A stretch of 43,656 bases of DNA from Clostridia bacterium. GTDB lineage: Bacteria > Bacillota > Clostridia > Oscillospirales > CAG-272. The stretch is from assembly GCA_017468385.1 (NCBI GenBank), contig JAFUIQ010000020.1:1-43656 (forward strand), in the 5' to 3' direction. Position 1 is the first letter of the stretch. Every line of letters starts with the position of its first letter. A program made the position numbers and the translations under genes. The notes beneath the pieces were generated by a model. It did no database searches. It saw only the letters and a list, made by a program, of their open reading frames with translations, and was not told where the DNA came from. Shown here one piece after another: positions 15,475 to 24,941 of this stretch.

Positions 15475-16368
15475 ATGCTGAGAAGTATGACCGCTTTCGG
15501 TCGCGCCCGTGCCCTGTCGGCATGCGGCACCAAAGATATTACCGTAGAACTGAAAAGCGTCAACAACCGCTTTCTGGACTGCACCGTCCGTCTGCCCCGG
15601 ATGTATTCCTTTCTGGAGGAAAAAGTCAAAGCGTATCTGACGGAGCGCGGCATCGTCCGCGGAAAAATCGAAGTGTACATCGGTGTGGATGTACTGCAGG
15701 AAGAAGGCACCGTGATCACGCTGGATCGCGCGCTGGCCGCGTCCTATATCCGTGCCCTGGAGGAACTCCGGGACGAGTTCTCCCTGAAGGATGACATCTC
15801 CGTTATGCGCGTCGCCGCCAACCGGGATCTGTTCATCACCAAAAAGGCGGAGGACGATCTGGAAAAGGATTGGGAGGATGTCCGTGCCGTGCTCGGCGCG
15901 GCGGTGGATGTATTCCTTGCCGCAAGAGAGCGGGAGGGCGAGAATCTCCGCCGGGATATTCTGGACAAAGCGGAAAAGATCAAGCAGTGCGCCGCGCAGG
16001 TGAAGGTACTGTCCGAGACCGACATCGCCGGTCACCGGGACAAGTTGGATGCGCGGATTCATAAACTGCTGGACGATCACTCCATACAGATTGACGAGCA
16101 GCGGATTCTGACTGAGGTGGCCATCTTCGCGGACCGCGCCGCTATCGACGAGGAGCTGGTTCGTCTGAACTCCCACTTCAGCGGACTGGAGGATATACTG
16201 AACAGTCCGGAACCGGCAGGCCGCCGCCTGGATTTCCTGCTGCAGGAAATGAACCGGGAAACCAACACCATCGGATCCAAGGCTAACAACGCCGCCATCG
16301 CCCGCCTTGTGGTGGACATGAAGTGCGAGTTGGAAAAAATCCGCGAACAAATTCAGAATATCGAGTAA
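15475..16368 (+). CDS. yloC: YicC/YloC-family endoribonuclease
   Basis: A 297-residue protein matching the YicC family in length. It starts [12 protein letters not shown] and contains [19 protein letters not shown]. The C-terminal DUF1732 part includes [40 protein letters not shown], the family signature. YicC-type proteins are endoribonucleases acting in RNA turnover. ATG 15475 follows AAGGAG. It opens the conserved yloC-remA-gmk-rpoZ block. Confidence 0.95.
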   Translation: MLRSMTAFGRARALSACGTKDITVELKSVNNRFLDCTVRLPRMYSFLEEKVKAYLTERGIVRGKIEVYIGVDVLQEEGTVITLDRALAASYIRALEELRDEFSLKDDISVMRVAANRDLFITKKAEDDLEKDWEDVRAVLGAAVDVFLAAREREGENLRRDILDKAEKIKQCAAQVKVLSETDIAGHRDKLDARIHKLLDDHSIQIDEQRILTEVAIFADRAAIDEELVRLNSHFSGLEDILNSPEPAGRRLDFLLQEMNRETNTIGSKANNAAIARLVVDMKCELEKIREQIQNIE

Positions 16369-16372
16369 AGAT

Positions 16373-16651
16373 ATGAGATTTATCAATATAGGATTTTCCA
16401 ATCTGGTTTCCGCTGAACGCATCATCACCGTGGCCGCCCCCGATTCCGCCCCGATCAAACGACTGATTCAGGACAGCCGGGAAGACGGACGCTCCATTGA
16501 CTGCACCTGCGGCAAGAAAACCAAATCGGTCATCATTACCGACAGCGATCATGTGATCCTGTCTGCCCTTCCGCCGGAAACCATTGCCGCACGGATCGAT
16601 ACCACGGCACAAAATTCCGAGTCATCGGAGGATATCGAGGGACAGTTATGA
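16373..16651 (+). CDS. remA: RemA-like regulatory protein (DUF370)
   Basis: A 92-residue protein. The core ([28 protein letters not shown].. and [27 protein letters not shown]) matches RemA/DUF370, a small DNA-binding protein that activates biofilm-matrix and osmoprotection genes in Bacillus subtilis. It also has a short acidic C-terminal tail. Its start lies 4 nt after yloC and its stop overlaps gmk by 4 bases, so translation is coupled. Confidence 0.93.
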   Translation: MRFINIGFSNLVSAERIITVAAPDSAPIKRLIQDSREDGRSIDCTCGKKTKSVIITDSDHVILSALPPETIAARIDTTAQNSESSEDIEGQL

Positions 16652-17271
16652 GCACAGAAAATAAAGGCATGTTGATTGTGATCTCCGGCCCCGCCGGAAG
16701 CGGAAAAGGCACCGTGGTCAAAGAACTGCGCGCCATGCTCCCCAATCTGGGGCTGTCCGTTTCCGCCACCACCCGCTCCCCCCGCCCCGGCGAGGAGGAC
16801 GGTGTCCACTACTACTACATGTCGCGGGATGATTTTGAGGAAGCCTTGTCCCACGGCGAAATACTGGAACATACCGTGTACTGCGGGAATTATTACGGAA
16901 CTCTGCGTTCCGAGGTGGAACGGGTTCTATCGGGCGGTCACGATCTGATTCTGGAGATCGAAGCGGACGGCGCTATGCAAGTCAAGCGAATCTTCCCCGA
17001 TACCATCACGATCATGCTGCTCCCCCCCGACGGCCAGGTGCTGGAATCCCGCCTGCGGGGACGCGGAACGGAAACCGATGACATCATCCTGGCACGGCTT
17101 CGCCGAGCACGGGAAGAAATCGCCATCAGCGAAAAATACGACTACATCGTTGTGAATCAAAACGACGGTGCCGCGGAGTGCGCCAAAGATATCGCCGGCA
17201 TTCTGGCCGCCGAGCATCTGCGTTCCGCCCGCATGAAGCACATCACGTCTCATTTCTTTGCGGAAAACTGA
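16648..17271 (+). CDS. gmk: Guanylate kinase
   Basis: A 207-residue cytoplasmic enzyme that converts GMP and ATP to GDP and ADP in nucleotide synthesis. The P-loop GPAGSGKGT is at residues 14-22. The GMP-binding motifs [36 protein letters not shown] and ILEIEADGA follow, and a lid with RLRGRGTET is visible. Start ATG 16648 overlaps the remA stop. Confidence 0.98.
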   Translation: MSTENKGMLIVISGPAGSGKGTVVKELRAMLPNLGLSVSATTRSPRPGEEDGVHYYYMSRDDFEEALSHGEILEHTVYCGNYYGTLRSEVERVLSGGHDLILEIEADGAMQVKRIFPDTITIMLLPPDGQVLESRLRGRGTETDDIILARLRRAREEIAISEKYDYIVVNQNDGAAECAKDIAGILAAEHLRSARMKHITSHFFAEN

Positions 17272-17332
17272 CCACCGCACACATACAATCTTTATAAATC
17301 TCACACCCGAATCGGGAGAAAGTGCAAGTATT

Positions 17333-17665
17333 ATGATTTATCCGTCCATCAGTGATTTGTCCAAAAACGGAAAATATAACCGCTATACTCTGGTCATCGC
17401 CGCCTCCAAAACGGCGCGCATTCTGACCGATGAATATGTAAAGCAGCGCGAATATGCGGAGAAGCTGATCGCCAACAAGGAAACCGACAAGAGCCTGATC
17501 TCTATGATCAAGCGGGAATATCGGGATGAGAAGGCGGTCAAGAGCGCCATTAACCGTCTGCACGAAGGGGAATTTGACATCATCCCCCTGACCGCGGAAG
17601 CTGCGGAAGAAATCGATGCGGAACTGCCCGAGTCGGATAACGAGGCGGCCACTGCCGAAGAATGA
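17333..17665 (+). CDS. rpoZ: RNA polymerase omega subunit
   Basis: A 110-residue small subunit of RNA polymerase that binds the beta' C-terminus. YTLVIAASKTARILTDEY and the helix that follows (KSAINRLHEGEFDI) are the family core. The acidic Ala/Glu-rich tail is variable in this family. ATG 17333 gives the usual start MIYPSISDLSK; GGGAG stands about 14 nt upstream, rather far. A terminator follows. In many Firmicutes coaBC lies between rpoZ and priA; here it is missing. Confidence 0.93.
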   Translation: MIYPSISDLSKNGKYNRYTLVIAASKTARILTDEYVKQREYAEKLIANKETDKSLISMIKREYRDEKAVKSAINRLHEGEFDIIPLTAEAAEEIDAELPESDNEAATAEE

Positions 17666-17670
17666 TCCCG

Positions 17671-17706
17671 ATGCCTGCCGTCGCTGTGGCGGCAGGCATA
17701 TTTTTT
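17671..17706 (+). terminator. Terminator between rpoZ and priA
   Basis: ATGCCTGCCG, a loop of about 9 nt, CGGCAGGCAT, then ATTTTTT. It separates the yloC-rpoZ unit from priA, possibly as an attenuator. Confidence 0.88.
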
Positions 17707-17737
17707 CACCACTTTGATTGTTGCGGAGGTTTTTGTT

Positions 17738-20260
17738 GTGAGCGAATTGTTTGCGTCTGTCCACATTCTGGACATTCCCTACCACGCAGACCGTGCCTAC
17801 GATTATTTCGTACCGCCGGAGATGCACGACGGGATCGCCGTCGGTATGCTGGTCTGTGTACCTTACGGCAACGCCAACCGCAAAGTCCCCGCCGTGGTCA
17901 CCGCCCTGCGGGATCACTGCGATTTTGAGAACGTGAAGCCGATTCTCTCCGCCTTGTCCAACGGTGCGGCGCTGAACCCGGAAATGCTGGCGCTGTGCGA
18001 TTTTTTGAAAGAGCACACCCTGTGCACCATCGGTGATGCGGTACGGGCCGCGGTGCCCGCCGCCGCCATCTCCAAAACCACGGAATATTACAGCGCAATC
18101 CCCACGGAGGATGTAACCGAAAAGTTGTCCAGGCTCGGGGACAAGGCGGCGTTTCTCTATTCCTTCATCGCCGCAAGGGAACGGGTATCCCTTGCCCGCC
18201 TGCGGACTGAATTCGGGGTGGAAAGCGGTGAATTGGCCGCATCCCTGCACAAGCATGGGCTGATCTCCGTCGAGACGGAGGTGCGGGAAAACCGCACGGA
18301 AAAGAAGCGGCAGTTTTTTTCCCTGGCCGCGGAATTGACCGATCCCGACGCGCTGGAAAATGCGGTCCGCAAAATGCGGTCCCAGGCGCAGGTGAGCATT
18401 CTCCGCGCCCTGTCCGGATGCGGCGAGATGGAAGAAGAAGATCTTATGACGCTGACGGGAACATCCCGGGTGCAAATCTCGTCTTTATGGAAAAAGGGAC
18501 AGATCACCAAGCGAACGGAGGACAACTTCCGCGATCCATTTGCGGAGAAAATCCTGCCCGTCGATGTGGGCAACAGCCCCCTGAGCGAAGAACAAACCAT
18601 GGCGTACAACACGCTGTGTGGCCTGTACGAAAGCGGAGAGGCGAAAGCCGCCCTTCTGCACGGCGTCACCGGCAGCGGCAAGACACGGGTAATCCTCGCC
18701 ACCATCGATCGGGTGTTGGCGGATCGCCGCGGCGTAATCATTCTGGTACCGGAGATCTCCCTAACGCCTCAAATGGTGGGTATCTTCCTCGCCCGCTACG
18801 GTGAGCGGGTAGCGGTGATCCACTCTTCCCTTTCCGCCGGTGAGCGATACGACGCCTGGCGGCGTATCCGGGACGGTCTCGCCGATGTGGTCATCGGCAC
18901 ACGATCCGCGGTATTTGCACCGCTGGCTAACGTGGGAATGATCGTCATCGACGAGGAACAGGAGCACACCTACAAATCCGATGCCAATCCGAAATATCTT
19001 GCCCACGACGTGGCCCGCTTCCGCTGTGCCCATCACGGTGCCTTAATGCTGCTGGCATCGGCCACCCCGTCGGTGAACAGTTATTACAAAGCGAAAAGCG
19101 GCAAATACACGCTGATCGAGATGAAGCAGCGGTACGGCCGCGCCACCCTTCCCCATGTGATCGTCACCGATATGCGGGGCGAAGCCGGCGGCGGTACGCT
19201 GTCCCCTCTGGGGCATATGCTGAAGGAGCGGCTGACAGAGACCGTGGAAGCCAAAAAACAGGCCATCGTCTTTCTGAATCGCCGGGGATACAACAGCTTT
19301 ATCTCCTGCCGAAAATGCGGCGAGGCGCTGAAATGCCCCAACTGTTCCGTTTCCCTTACGTATCACGTGTTCCGCACGCTGGGCAGCGGAACTACGGAAG
19401 AAGAATACCGGAAAACCCGCTCGGAGAGCGGTATTCTGACTTGTCACTATTGCGGCTACCGCACGCGGGTCCCCGAAAAATGCCCCTCCTGCCAGAGCGA
19501 GCATTTCCATTTCCGCGGATTTGGCACCCAGATGCTGGAGGAGGAGTTGCGCCAATTGACGCCATCCCCCCGGGTGATCCGTATGGATATGGACACCACC
19601 CAATCGAAATTCTCCCACGAGGAACTATTGACCCAATTCCGAGGGGGGGAGGCAGACATACTGCTCGGCACGCAGATGGTGACGAAAGGCCACGATTTCC
19701 CCGATGTGACGCTGGTCGGCGTCATCAACGCGGACAGTTCGTTGTATCTGGATGACTACCGCGCCTCGGAGCGCACCTTCGCCATGCTGACCCAGGTAAT
19801 CGGTCGTGCCGGACGGGCGGATGCCCCCGGTGTGGCCATAGTGCAAACCTTCAACCCCACAAGCGACATCATCACTCTGGCCTCCAACCAGGATTACGGG
19901 GAGTTCTACCGCCGGGAAATCCGCATGCGCCGCGCGCTGGTGTTCCCGCCCTTCTGCGACATCGCAGTGATCACTCTGGCCAGCCGGGATGAGGCACTTC
20001 TTGCCGGGGCCACGGTTCGCCTGAGAGAATGGGTGCGGGACGCGGTATCCGGCCCCTACGCGGATCTGAAGTTGATGATCTTCGGCCCCTTTGAGGCGCC
20101 GGTATATAAAATCCAAGGCGTATGCCGCAACCGCATGGTAATCAAATGCCGTCTGAATCGGCGAAGTCGGGCGTTCATTGCCGCCATTCTGACCGAATTC
20201 GGCAAAAACGCAGGCAAGCGGCTGACGGTATCCGTGGATCTGAATCCCAACACATTGTAA
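17738..20260 (+). CDS. priA: Primosomal replication-restart helicase PriA
   Basis: An 840-residue superfamily 2 helicase that reloads the replisome at stalled forks. The order is: N-terminal 3'-DNA-binding domain, winged-helix region, Walker A GVTGSGKT (309-316), Walker B DEEQ (405-408, then EHTYKSD, where many PriA proteins have DEEH), and the zinc-binding insert CRKCGEALKCPNCS..CHYCGYR..CPSCQ with eight cysteines. The helicase C-lobe carries LGTQMVTKGHDFPDVTLVGVINAD and QVIGRAGRA. The GTG at 17738 is chosen for GGAGG 8 nt upstream; the frame extends to 17714 without a ribosome site. Confidence 0.97.
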   Translation: MSELFASVHILDIPYHADRAYDYFVPPEMHDGIAVGMLVCVPYGNANRKVPAVVTALRDHCDFENVKPILSALSNGAALNPEMLALCDFLKEHTLCTIGDAVRAAVPAAAISKTTEYYSAIPTEDVTEKLSRLGDKAAFLYSFIAARERVSLARLRTEFGVESGELAASLHKHGLISVETEVRENRTEKKRQFFSLAAELTDPDALENAVRKMRSQAQVSILRALSGCGEMEEEDLMTLTGTSRVQISSLWKKGQITKRTEDNFRDPFAEKILPVDVGNSPLSEEQTMAYNTLCGLYESGEAKAALLHGVTGSGKTRVILATIDRVLADRRGVIILVPEISLTPQMVGIFLARYGERVAVIHSSLSAGERYDAWRRIRDGLADVVIGTRSAVFAPLANVGMIVIDEEQEHTYKSDANPKYLAHDVARFRCAHHGALMLLASATPSVNSYYKAKSGKYTLIEMKQRYGRATLPHVIVTDMRGEAGGGTLSPLGHMLKERLTETVEAKKQAIVFLNRRGYNSFISCRKCGEALKCPNCSVSLTYHVFRTLGSGTTEEEYRKTRSESGILTCHYCGYRTRVPEKCPSCQSEHFHFRGFGTQMLEEELRQLTPSPRVIRMDMDTTQSKFSHEELLTQFRGGEADILLGTQMVTKGHDFPDVTLVGVINADSSLYLDDYRASERTFAMLTQVIGRAGRADAPGVAIVQTFNPTSDIITLASNQDYGEFYRREIRMRRALVFPPFCDIAVITLASRDEALLAGATVRLREWVRDAVSGPYADLKLMIFGPFEAPVYKIQGVCRNRMVIKCRLNRRSRAFIAAILTEFGKNAGKRLTVSVDLNPNTL

Positions 20261-20283
20261 ATAACCGAAAGGATAGGATAATT

Positions 20284-20766
20284 ATGGCCATTTTGAATAT
20301 AGTAAAAGAAGGCGACCCGGTTCTGCGCAAAATCTGCCGTCCTGTGACGGAGATCACCCCCCGCACTCTGCAACTTCTGGATGATATGAAAGAAACGCTG
20401 CACAAAGCCGACGGATGCGGTCTGGCCGCACCCCAGGTGGGTGTGCTCCGCCGCATTGCACTGGTAGAAGTGGAAAAGGGCAAGCTGTACGAACTGATCA
20501 ATCCCGAAATCATCGCACGGGAGGGCACCCAGAACGAGATGGAAGGATGCCTGTCCATCCCCGGTGAGTGGGGCATCACGGAGCGTCCCGAGAAGGTAAC
20601 CGTCCGCGCCATGAACCGCAACGGCGAGATGTACGAAGTCTCCGGCGAGGGTTTAATGGCCCGCGCTTTGTGCCACGAATTGGATCATCTGGACGGCGTT
20701 CTGTACAAGGATAAGGCCATCCACATGCTGACCAAAGAGGAAATCGACGAACAACTCGAGGATTGA
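20284..20766 (+). CDS. def: Peptide deformylase
   Basis: A 160-residue metalloenzyme that removes the formyl group from nascent proteins. All three motifs are present: GCGLAAPQVG (44-53), EGCLS (87-91, metal ligand Cys89) and HELDH (131-135; His131, Glu132, His135). ATG 20284 is preceded by AAGGATAGG. It starts 23 nt after priA and is followed by fmt, the enzyme that adds the formyl group. Confidence 0.97.
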   Translation: MAILNIVKEGDPVLRKICRPVTEITPRTLQLLDDMKETLHKADGCGLAAPQVGVLRRIALVEVEKGKLYELINPEIIAREGTQNEMEGCLSIPGEWGITERPEKVTVRAMNRNGEMYEVSGEGLMARALCHELDHLDGVLYKDKAIHMLTKEEIDEQLED

Positions 20767-20776
20767 GGATACATCC

Positions 20777-21721
20777 ATGAGAATTCTGTTTATGGGAACG
20801 CCGGATTTCGCCCGTTCCATTCTGGAAAAACTGCATACAGACGGAGAGGATATTGTGGCTGTGGTCACCCAGCCGGACAAGCCTTGGGGACGCAAACAAG
20901 TCCTCACTCCGCCGCCGGTGAAGCAGTATGCGCTGGAGAAGAATCTCCCGGTATATCAGCCTGTTACGCTGAAGGATGGGGCGTTCGCCGAGGAGTTATC
21001 CCGCATTGATCCCGAGCTGATCATTGTGGCCGCCTACGGCAAGATTCTGCCGAAGTATATCCTGGATTATCCGAAGTACGGATGCATCAACGCCCACGGA
21101 TCCATCCTGCCCCGCTGGCGGGGTGCCGCGCCGATCCAGCACGCCATCATGGCCGGGGACACTGTCAGCGGCGTAACCGCCATGTACATGGCCCAGGGGC
21201 TGGACACCGGCGATATGATTCTGACGGTAGAGGTGCCGATCACCGATGAGGACGATTTTGGCACGCTCCACGACAAACTGGCTGTAGCCGGCGGCAACGC
21301 CATGGCGCAGACCATTGCCCGCCTGCGGGACGGCACGATCACCCGCGAAGTGCAGAACGATGCGAATGCCACCTATGCGGCGAAGATTGAAAACGCAGAC
21401 TGCGTCATCGATTTCACCAAGTCGGTGACGGAGATATACAACCAGGTACGGGGTCTGTCCCCCGTGCCGCTGGCAGTGACATGGATGCCCGACGGCAAGA
21501 GGCTGAAGATCATCGCCGCGCAGCGGGAAATCTGTGCCGTGACGGCCGCACCAAGCACGGTGATCGACATCGATCACGGCACGCTGGACATCGCCTGCGG
21601 TGACGGAATCCTGCATGTGACCCAACTGCAGCCGGAAGGAAAAGGACGGATGGCCGCCGCCGATTTTTTGCGCGGACGCAAGCTTTCTGTCGGTGACGTC
21701 CTTCACACCCCTGCATCATGA
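20777..21721 (+). CDS. fmt: Methionyl-tRNA formyltransferase
   Basis: A 314-residue enzyme that formylates initiator Met-tRNA using 10-formyltetrahydrofolate. The catalytic region contains NAHGSILPRWRGAAPIQ with the catalytic Asn and His, and the downstream Asp in QGLDTGDMI. The C-terminal tRNA-binding domain begins near VRGLSPVPLAVT. The stop overlaps rsmB (ATGA). Confidence 0.97.
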   Translation: MRILFMGTPDFARSILEKLHTDGEDIVAVVTQPDKPWGRKQVLTPPPVKQYALEKNLPVYQPVTLKDGAFAEELSRIDPELIIVAAYGKILPKYILDYPKYGCINAHGSILPRWRGAAPIQHAIMAGDTVSGVTAMYMAQGLDTGDMILTVEVPITDEDDFGTLHDKLAVAGGNAMAQTIARLRDGTITREVQNDANATYAAKIENADCVIDFTKSVTEIYNQVRGLSPVPLAVTWMPDGKRLKIIAAQREICAVTAAPSTVIDIDHGTLDIACGDGILHVTQLQPEGKGRMAAADFLRGRKLSVGDVLHTPAS

Positions 21722-23025
21722 AAAAACAACTCACCAATCCCCGCGCGGCGGCCGCCGCATCCCTGATTGCCTGGGAGAAAAACGGCCGATATGCCAATCT
21801 GGAGGTGGCCACTTCCCTCACCGATTCTCCCATGAGCGAGGCGGATCGGGCGCTGTACACCGCGCTGGTCTACGGCGTCATTGAGCGGGTCATCACGCTG
21901 GATTATATCATCGCCGCTCTGTCCTCCCGGCCCATGGCCGAGATCGATCGGGAAGCCTTGTGCGCCCTTCGTTTGGGGATATATCAATTGACCTTTATGG
22001 ATCGGATCCCGCCCCACGCGGCTGTATCCGAATCTGTCAGCACAGCCCCTGCCCGCAGCCGCGGCTTTGTCAATGCCCTGCTGCGCGCCTATCTGCGGGG
22101 CGGATGCCGATATACTCTGCCCGAGGGCGATCCTATAACACGGATGTCGGTGGAATACTCTGCCCCCGAGGAGTTGTGTGCCTTCTGGGTAGAGCGGTAC
22201 GGGGCGGAAAAAGCCGCCGAACTGCTCACTTCCACCATGCGGAATCCCGCAGTCACCCTGCGGATCAATCCGCTGATCACCACCACAGCAGAGGTTATCG
22301 CCGAATTCCCCGAGGGACAGGCGTGTGCCTGCCCTCTGGCCCCCGATATGGTTACGGTAAAGAGTGCCGCCCACATCCCGGACGGGATACGTGCCGGCAA
22401 GTATTTTGTGCAGGATCCCGCCTCCCGCTTGTGCGTGCGCGCGCTGGATCCGCAGCCCGGGGAAACTGTCATCGATACCTGCGCCGCCCCCGGCGGCAAG
22501 ACCATATCCATCGCCTTGGATATGCAGAATCGGGGACAAATTCTGGCCTGCGATCTGCACGAGAACAAACTGTCGCTGATCCGCCGCACCGCCCAGTCGC
22601 TGGGCGTATCCATTCTGGAAGTGCAGGCCCGGGATGCGCGAAATCCGGATCCCGCCCGGATCGGTAAAGCCGATCGGGTACTGTGCGACGCGCCCTGCTC
22701 CGGGCTGGGTGTTATCGGCAAAAAGCCGGATATCAAGTATAAATCCCTGGATTCCATACGGGCACTGCCCGCCATCCAGTACGATATTCTTTGCGGCGCG
22801 GCGCAGTATGTCCGCCCCGGCGGAACGCTGGTGTATTCCACCTGCACGCTGAACCCGGATGAAAACGAGCACATCGTGGCGCGATTCCTTGCCGAACATC
22901 CCGATTTTACTGCCGTGGATTTCGATCTGGGACCTGCGGGCGTGTCGGAGGGTGGCATGCGCACCTTCTATCCCCATAAGGACGGTTGTGACGGATTCTT
23001 TATTGCCAAAATGATACGGAGTTAA
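21718..23025 (+). CDS. rsmB: 16S rRNA m5C967 methyltransferase RsmB
   Basis: A 435-residue enzyme with an N-terminal NusB-like RNA-binding domain (about residues 1-140) and a C-terminal Rossmann methyltransferase. The SAM motif is DTCAAPGGKT, the motif IV cysteine is in CDAPCSGLGVIGKKPDIKY, and the catalytic motif VI cysteine is in LVYSTCTLNPDENE. Start ATG 21718 overlaps the fmt stop, so it is coupled. Confidence 0.95.
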   Translation: MKKQLTNPRAAAAASLIAWEKNGRYANLEVATSLTDSPMSEADRALYTALVYGVIERVITLDYIIAALSSRPMAEIDREALCALRLGIYQLTFMDRIPPHAAVSESVSTAPARSRGFVNALLRAYLRGGCRYTLPEGDPITRMSVEYSAPEELCAFWVERYGAEKAAELLTSTMRNPAVTLRINPLITTTAEVIAEFPEGQACACPLAPDMVTVKSAAHIPDGIRAGKYFVQDPASRLCVRALDPQPGETVIDTCAAPGGKTISIALDMQNRGQILACDLHENKLSLIRRTAQSLGVSILEVQARDARNPDPARIGKADRVLCDAPCSGLGVIGKKPDIKYKSLDSIRALPAIQYDILCGAAQYVRPGGTLVYSTCTLNPDENEHIVARFLAEHPDFTAVDFDLGPAGVSEGGMRTFYPHKDGCDGFFIAKMIRS

Positions 23026-23027
23026 CT

Positions 23028-24071
23028 ATGGAAAACAAAGCCGATATTCTCTCCATGACCCCTGAGGAGTTGAGCGAATTCGTTTGCTCCGTGGGGGAAA
23101 AGGCCTTTCGCGCAAAACAGCTTTTTTCCTGGATGCACAAGGGCGCGCAGTTTGAGGAAATGTCCAATCTGCCCGCCTCCTTTCGGGAAAAACTGACGGA
23201 GTGCGCGGAATATCGCCTGCCCCGCATCGAGGAAAAATACGTATCCAAAATCGACGGCACGGTGAAGTATCTCTTTTCCATGATCGACGGTGAGTGCGTG
23301 GAGAGCGTATTCATGCGCTACGAGCACGGCAACACGCTGTGTGTATCCTCTCAGGCGGGATGCCGCATGGGATGCAGATTCTGCGCCTCCACCCTGAAGG
23401 GACGCTCCCGCGATCTGCACGCATCGGAAATACTGGGCCAGGTGATCGCCGCCCAGCGGGACACGGGAGAGCGAATCAGCGGCATCGTGATGATGGGCAT
23501 CGGCGAGCCTCTGGATAACTACGACAACACTATCCGTTTTCTCCGTCTGGTCAGCCATCCGGACGGGCTGAACATTGGCCTGCGGCACATATCCCTTTCC
23601 ACCTGCGGTCTGGCGGACAAGATCCGCACACTGGCGGGGGAGGGATTGCCTGTAACGCTGTCCGTTTCCCTGCACACCCCGGATGACGCCACCCGCAACG
23701 AACTGATGCCCGTCAATCGGAAATATAACATTGATACACTTCTTTCTGCCTGCCGGGATTATTTCGATCGCACCGGCCGCCGCGTGTCCTTTGAATACAC
23801 GCTGATCGGCACCAAGAACGACTCCCCCGCCCATGCGGATGCGCTGGCCGCCCGGCTGAAGGCCGGCATGCACGCCACGTGCCATGTGAATCTGATCCCG
23901 CTGAACGAAGTGGCGGAAACGGGACTTTCATCGGTAAATCGCAAAAACGCGGAGATTTTCCGCGACCGGCTGGCAAAGCACGGCATCAATGCCACCATCC
24001 GGCGCAAGCTGGGCAGTGACATCAACGCATCCTGCGGACAGCTTCGCCTGCGCCGGGCAGAAAAAAACTGA
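23028..24071 (+). CDS. rlmN: Dual-specificity RNA methyltransferase RlmN
   Basis: A 347-residue radical-SAM enzyme that makes m2A2503 in 23S rRNA and m2A37 in some tRNAs. The iron-sulfur cysteines are C112, C116 and C119 (GCRMGCRFCAS). GIGEPLDNYDN and the catalytic cysteine region near the C-terminus (DINASCGQLR) are also seen. It starts 2 nt after rsmB. Confidence 0.96.
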   Translation: MENKADILSMTPEELSEFVCSVGEKAFRAKQLFSWMHKGAQFEEMSNLPASFREKLTECAEYRLPRIEEKYVSKIDGTVKYLFSMIDGECVESVFMRYEHGNTLCVSSQAGCRMGCRFCASTLKGRSRDLHASEILGQVIAAQRDTGERISGIVMMGIGEPLDNYDNTIRFLRLVSHPDGLNIGLRHISLSTCGLADKIRTLAGEGLPVTLSVSLHTPDDATRNELMPVNRKYNIDTLLSACRDYFDRTGRRVSFEYTLIGTKNDSPAHADALAARLKAGMHATCHVNLIPLNEVAETGLSSVNRKNAEIFRDRLAKHGINATIRRKLGSDINASCGQLRLRRAEKN

Positions 24072-24087
24072 TGTTTACAAAACCGTT

Positions 24088-24116
24088 CTTTACTTATCCA
24101 TGCAAATATGCTACAA
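24088..24116 (+). promoter_or_regulatory. Internal SigA promoter before prpC
   Basis: TTTACT (24088-24093), a 17-nt spacer and TACAAT (24111-24116), in a 78-nt gap. It would let prpC-prkC-rsgA-thiN be transcribed apart from the upstream genes. Confidence 0.65.
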
Positions 24117-24149
24117 TGTAATTTACAGATCCAAACGGAGGTGATCCAT

Positions 24150-24923
24150 TTGCAGTACTGCGGTAAAACCGATGTTGGCATGAAACGGAATGTCAACCAA
24201 GATCATTTCGCCATAAAGGAATACGCGCCCGGCATTCTGCTCGCCGTTGTTTGCGACGGTATGGGCGGTGCACGCGGCGGCCGTGAGGCAAGCTGCACCG
24301 CAACAGACAGTTTTGTGGCCTCCATGGATTCTTTTGTGGAATCCCATATCACGGAACAGCACACCATCGAATGCACCGACGCCCAGATCCACCGGGCCCT
24401 GCGTTCTGCCGCCGCCACCTCCAATCGGGCTGTGTTCTCACGGGCGGAGGAGGATGAATCCCTGCGCGGCATGGGAACCACGCTGGTGGCGGTTCTCATC
24501 ATCGGTAAGACCGTCTACACGGTAAACATCGGCGACAGCCGTATGTATATCCTCCACGGCGCTTCCATTGAGCAGATCACACACGATCACTCCTATGTAC
24601 AGTATCTGGTGGATACGGGGCGGATCAGCGCCGAGGAAGCCCGCACCGCGCAAAACCGCAACATCATCACCCGCGCGGTAGGCACGGAATCCAGCGTGGA
24701 TGCGGATGTGTTTGTGACCGAAATCGATTGTGCCGGCGGCGCAGTCTACGTTCTGCTCTGCTCCGACGGACTGACCAACCACATCGGCAGCGATGAGTTG
24801 GCCTCCATCATTACTTCCGATGCGGAAGTTTCCCTGAAAGCCGACACGCTGGTGTCCCGCGCCAACAGTTACGGCGGCACGGACAACATCACCGCCGTCG
24901 TCATCAAGCTCGAAAACTGCTAA
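24150..24923 (+). CDS. prpC: PP2C-type Ser/Thr protein phosphatase
   Basis: A 257-residue manganese-dependent phosphatase that reverses PrkC phosphorylation. Motifs: KRNVNQDHF, VVCDGMGGARGG (metal Asp-Gly), GMGTTLVAVLI, VNIGDSRMYI, CSDGLTNHI and GGTDNITAVVI. The start is a TTG at 24150, because GGAGGTGATCC, a near-perfect match to the 16S rRNA tail, lies 8 nt upstream. It is followed after 18 nt by its kinase partner. Confidence 0.95.
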   Translation: MQYCGKTDVGMKRNVNQDHFAIKEYAPGILLAVVCDGMGGARGGREASCTATDSFVASMDSFVESHITEQHTIECTDAQIHRALRSAAATSNRAVFSRAEEDESLRGMGTTLVAVLIIGKTVYTVNIGDSRMYILHGASIEQITHDHSYVQYLVDTGRISAEEARTAQNRNIITRAVGTESSVDADVFVTEIDCAGGAVYVLLCSDGLTNHIGSDELASIITSDAEVSLKADTLVSRANSYGGTDNITAVVIKLENC

Positions 24924-24941
24924 AAGGAAACGATTACTCGG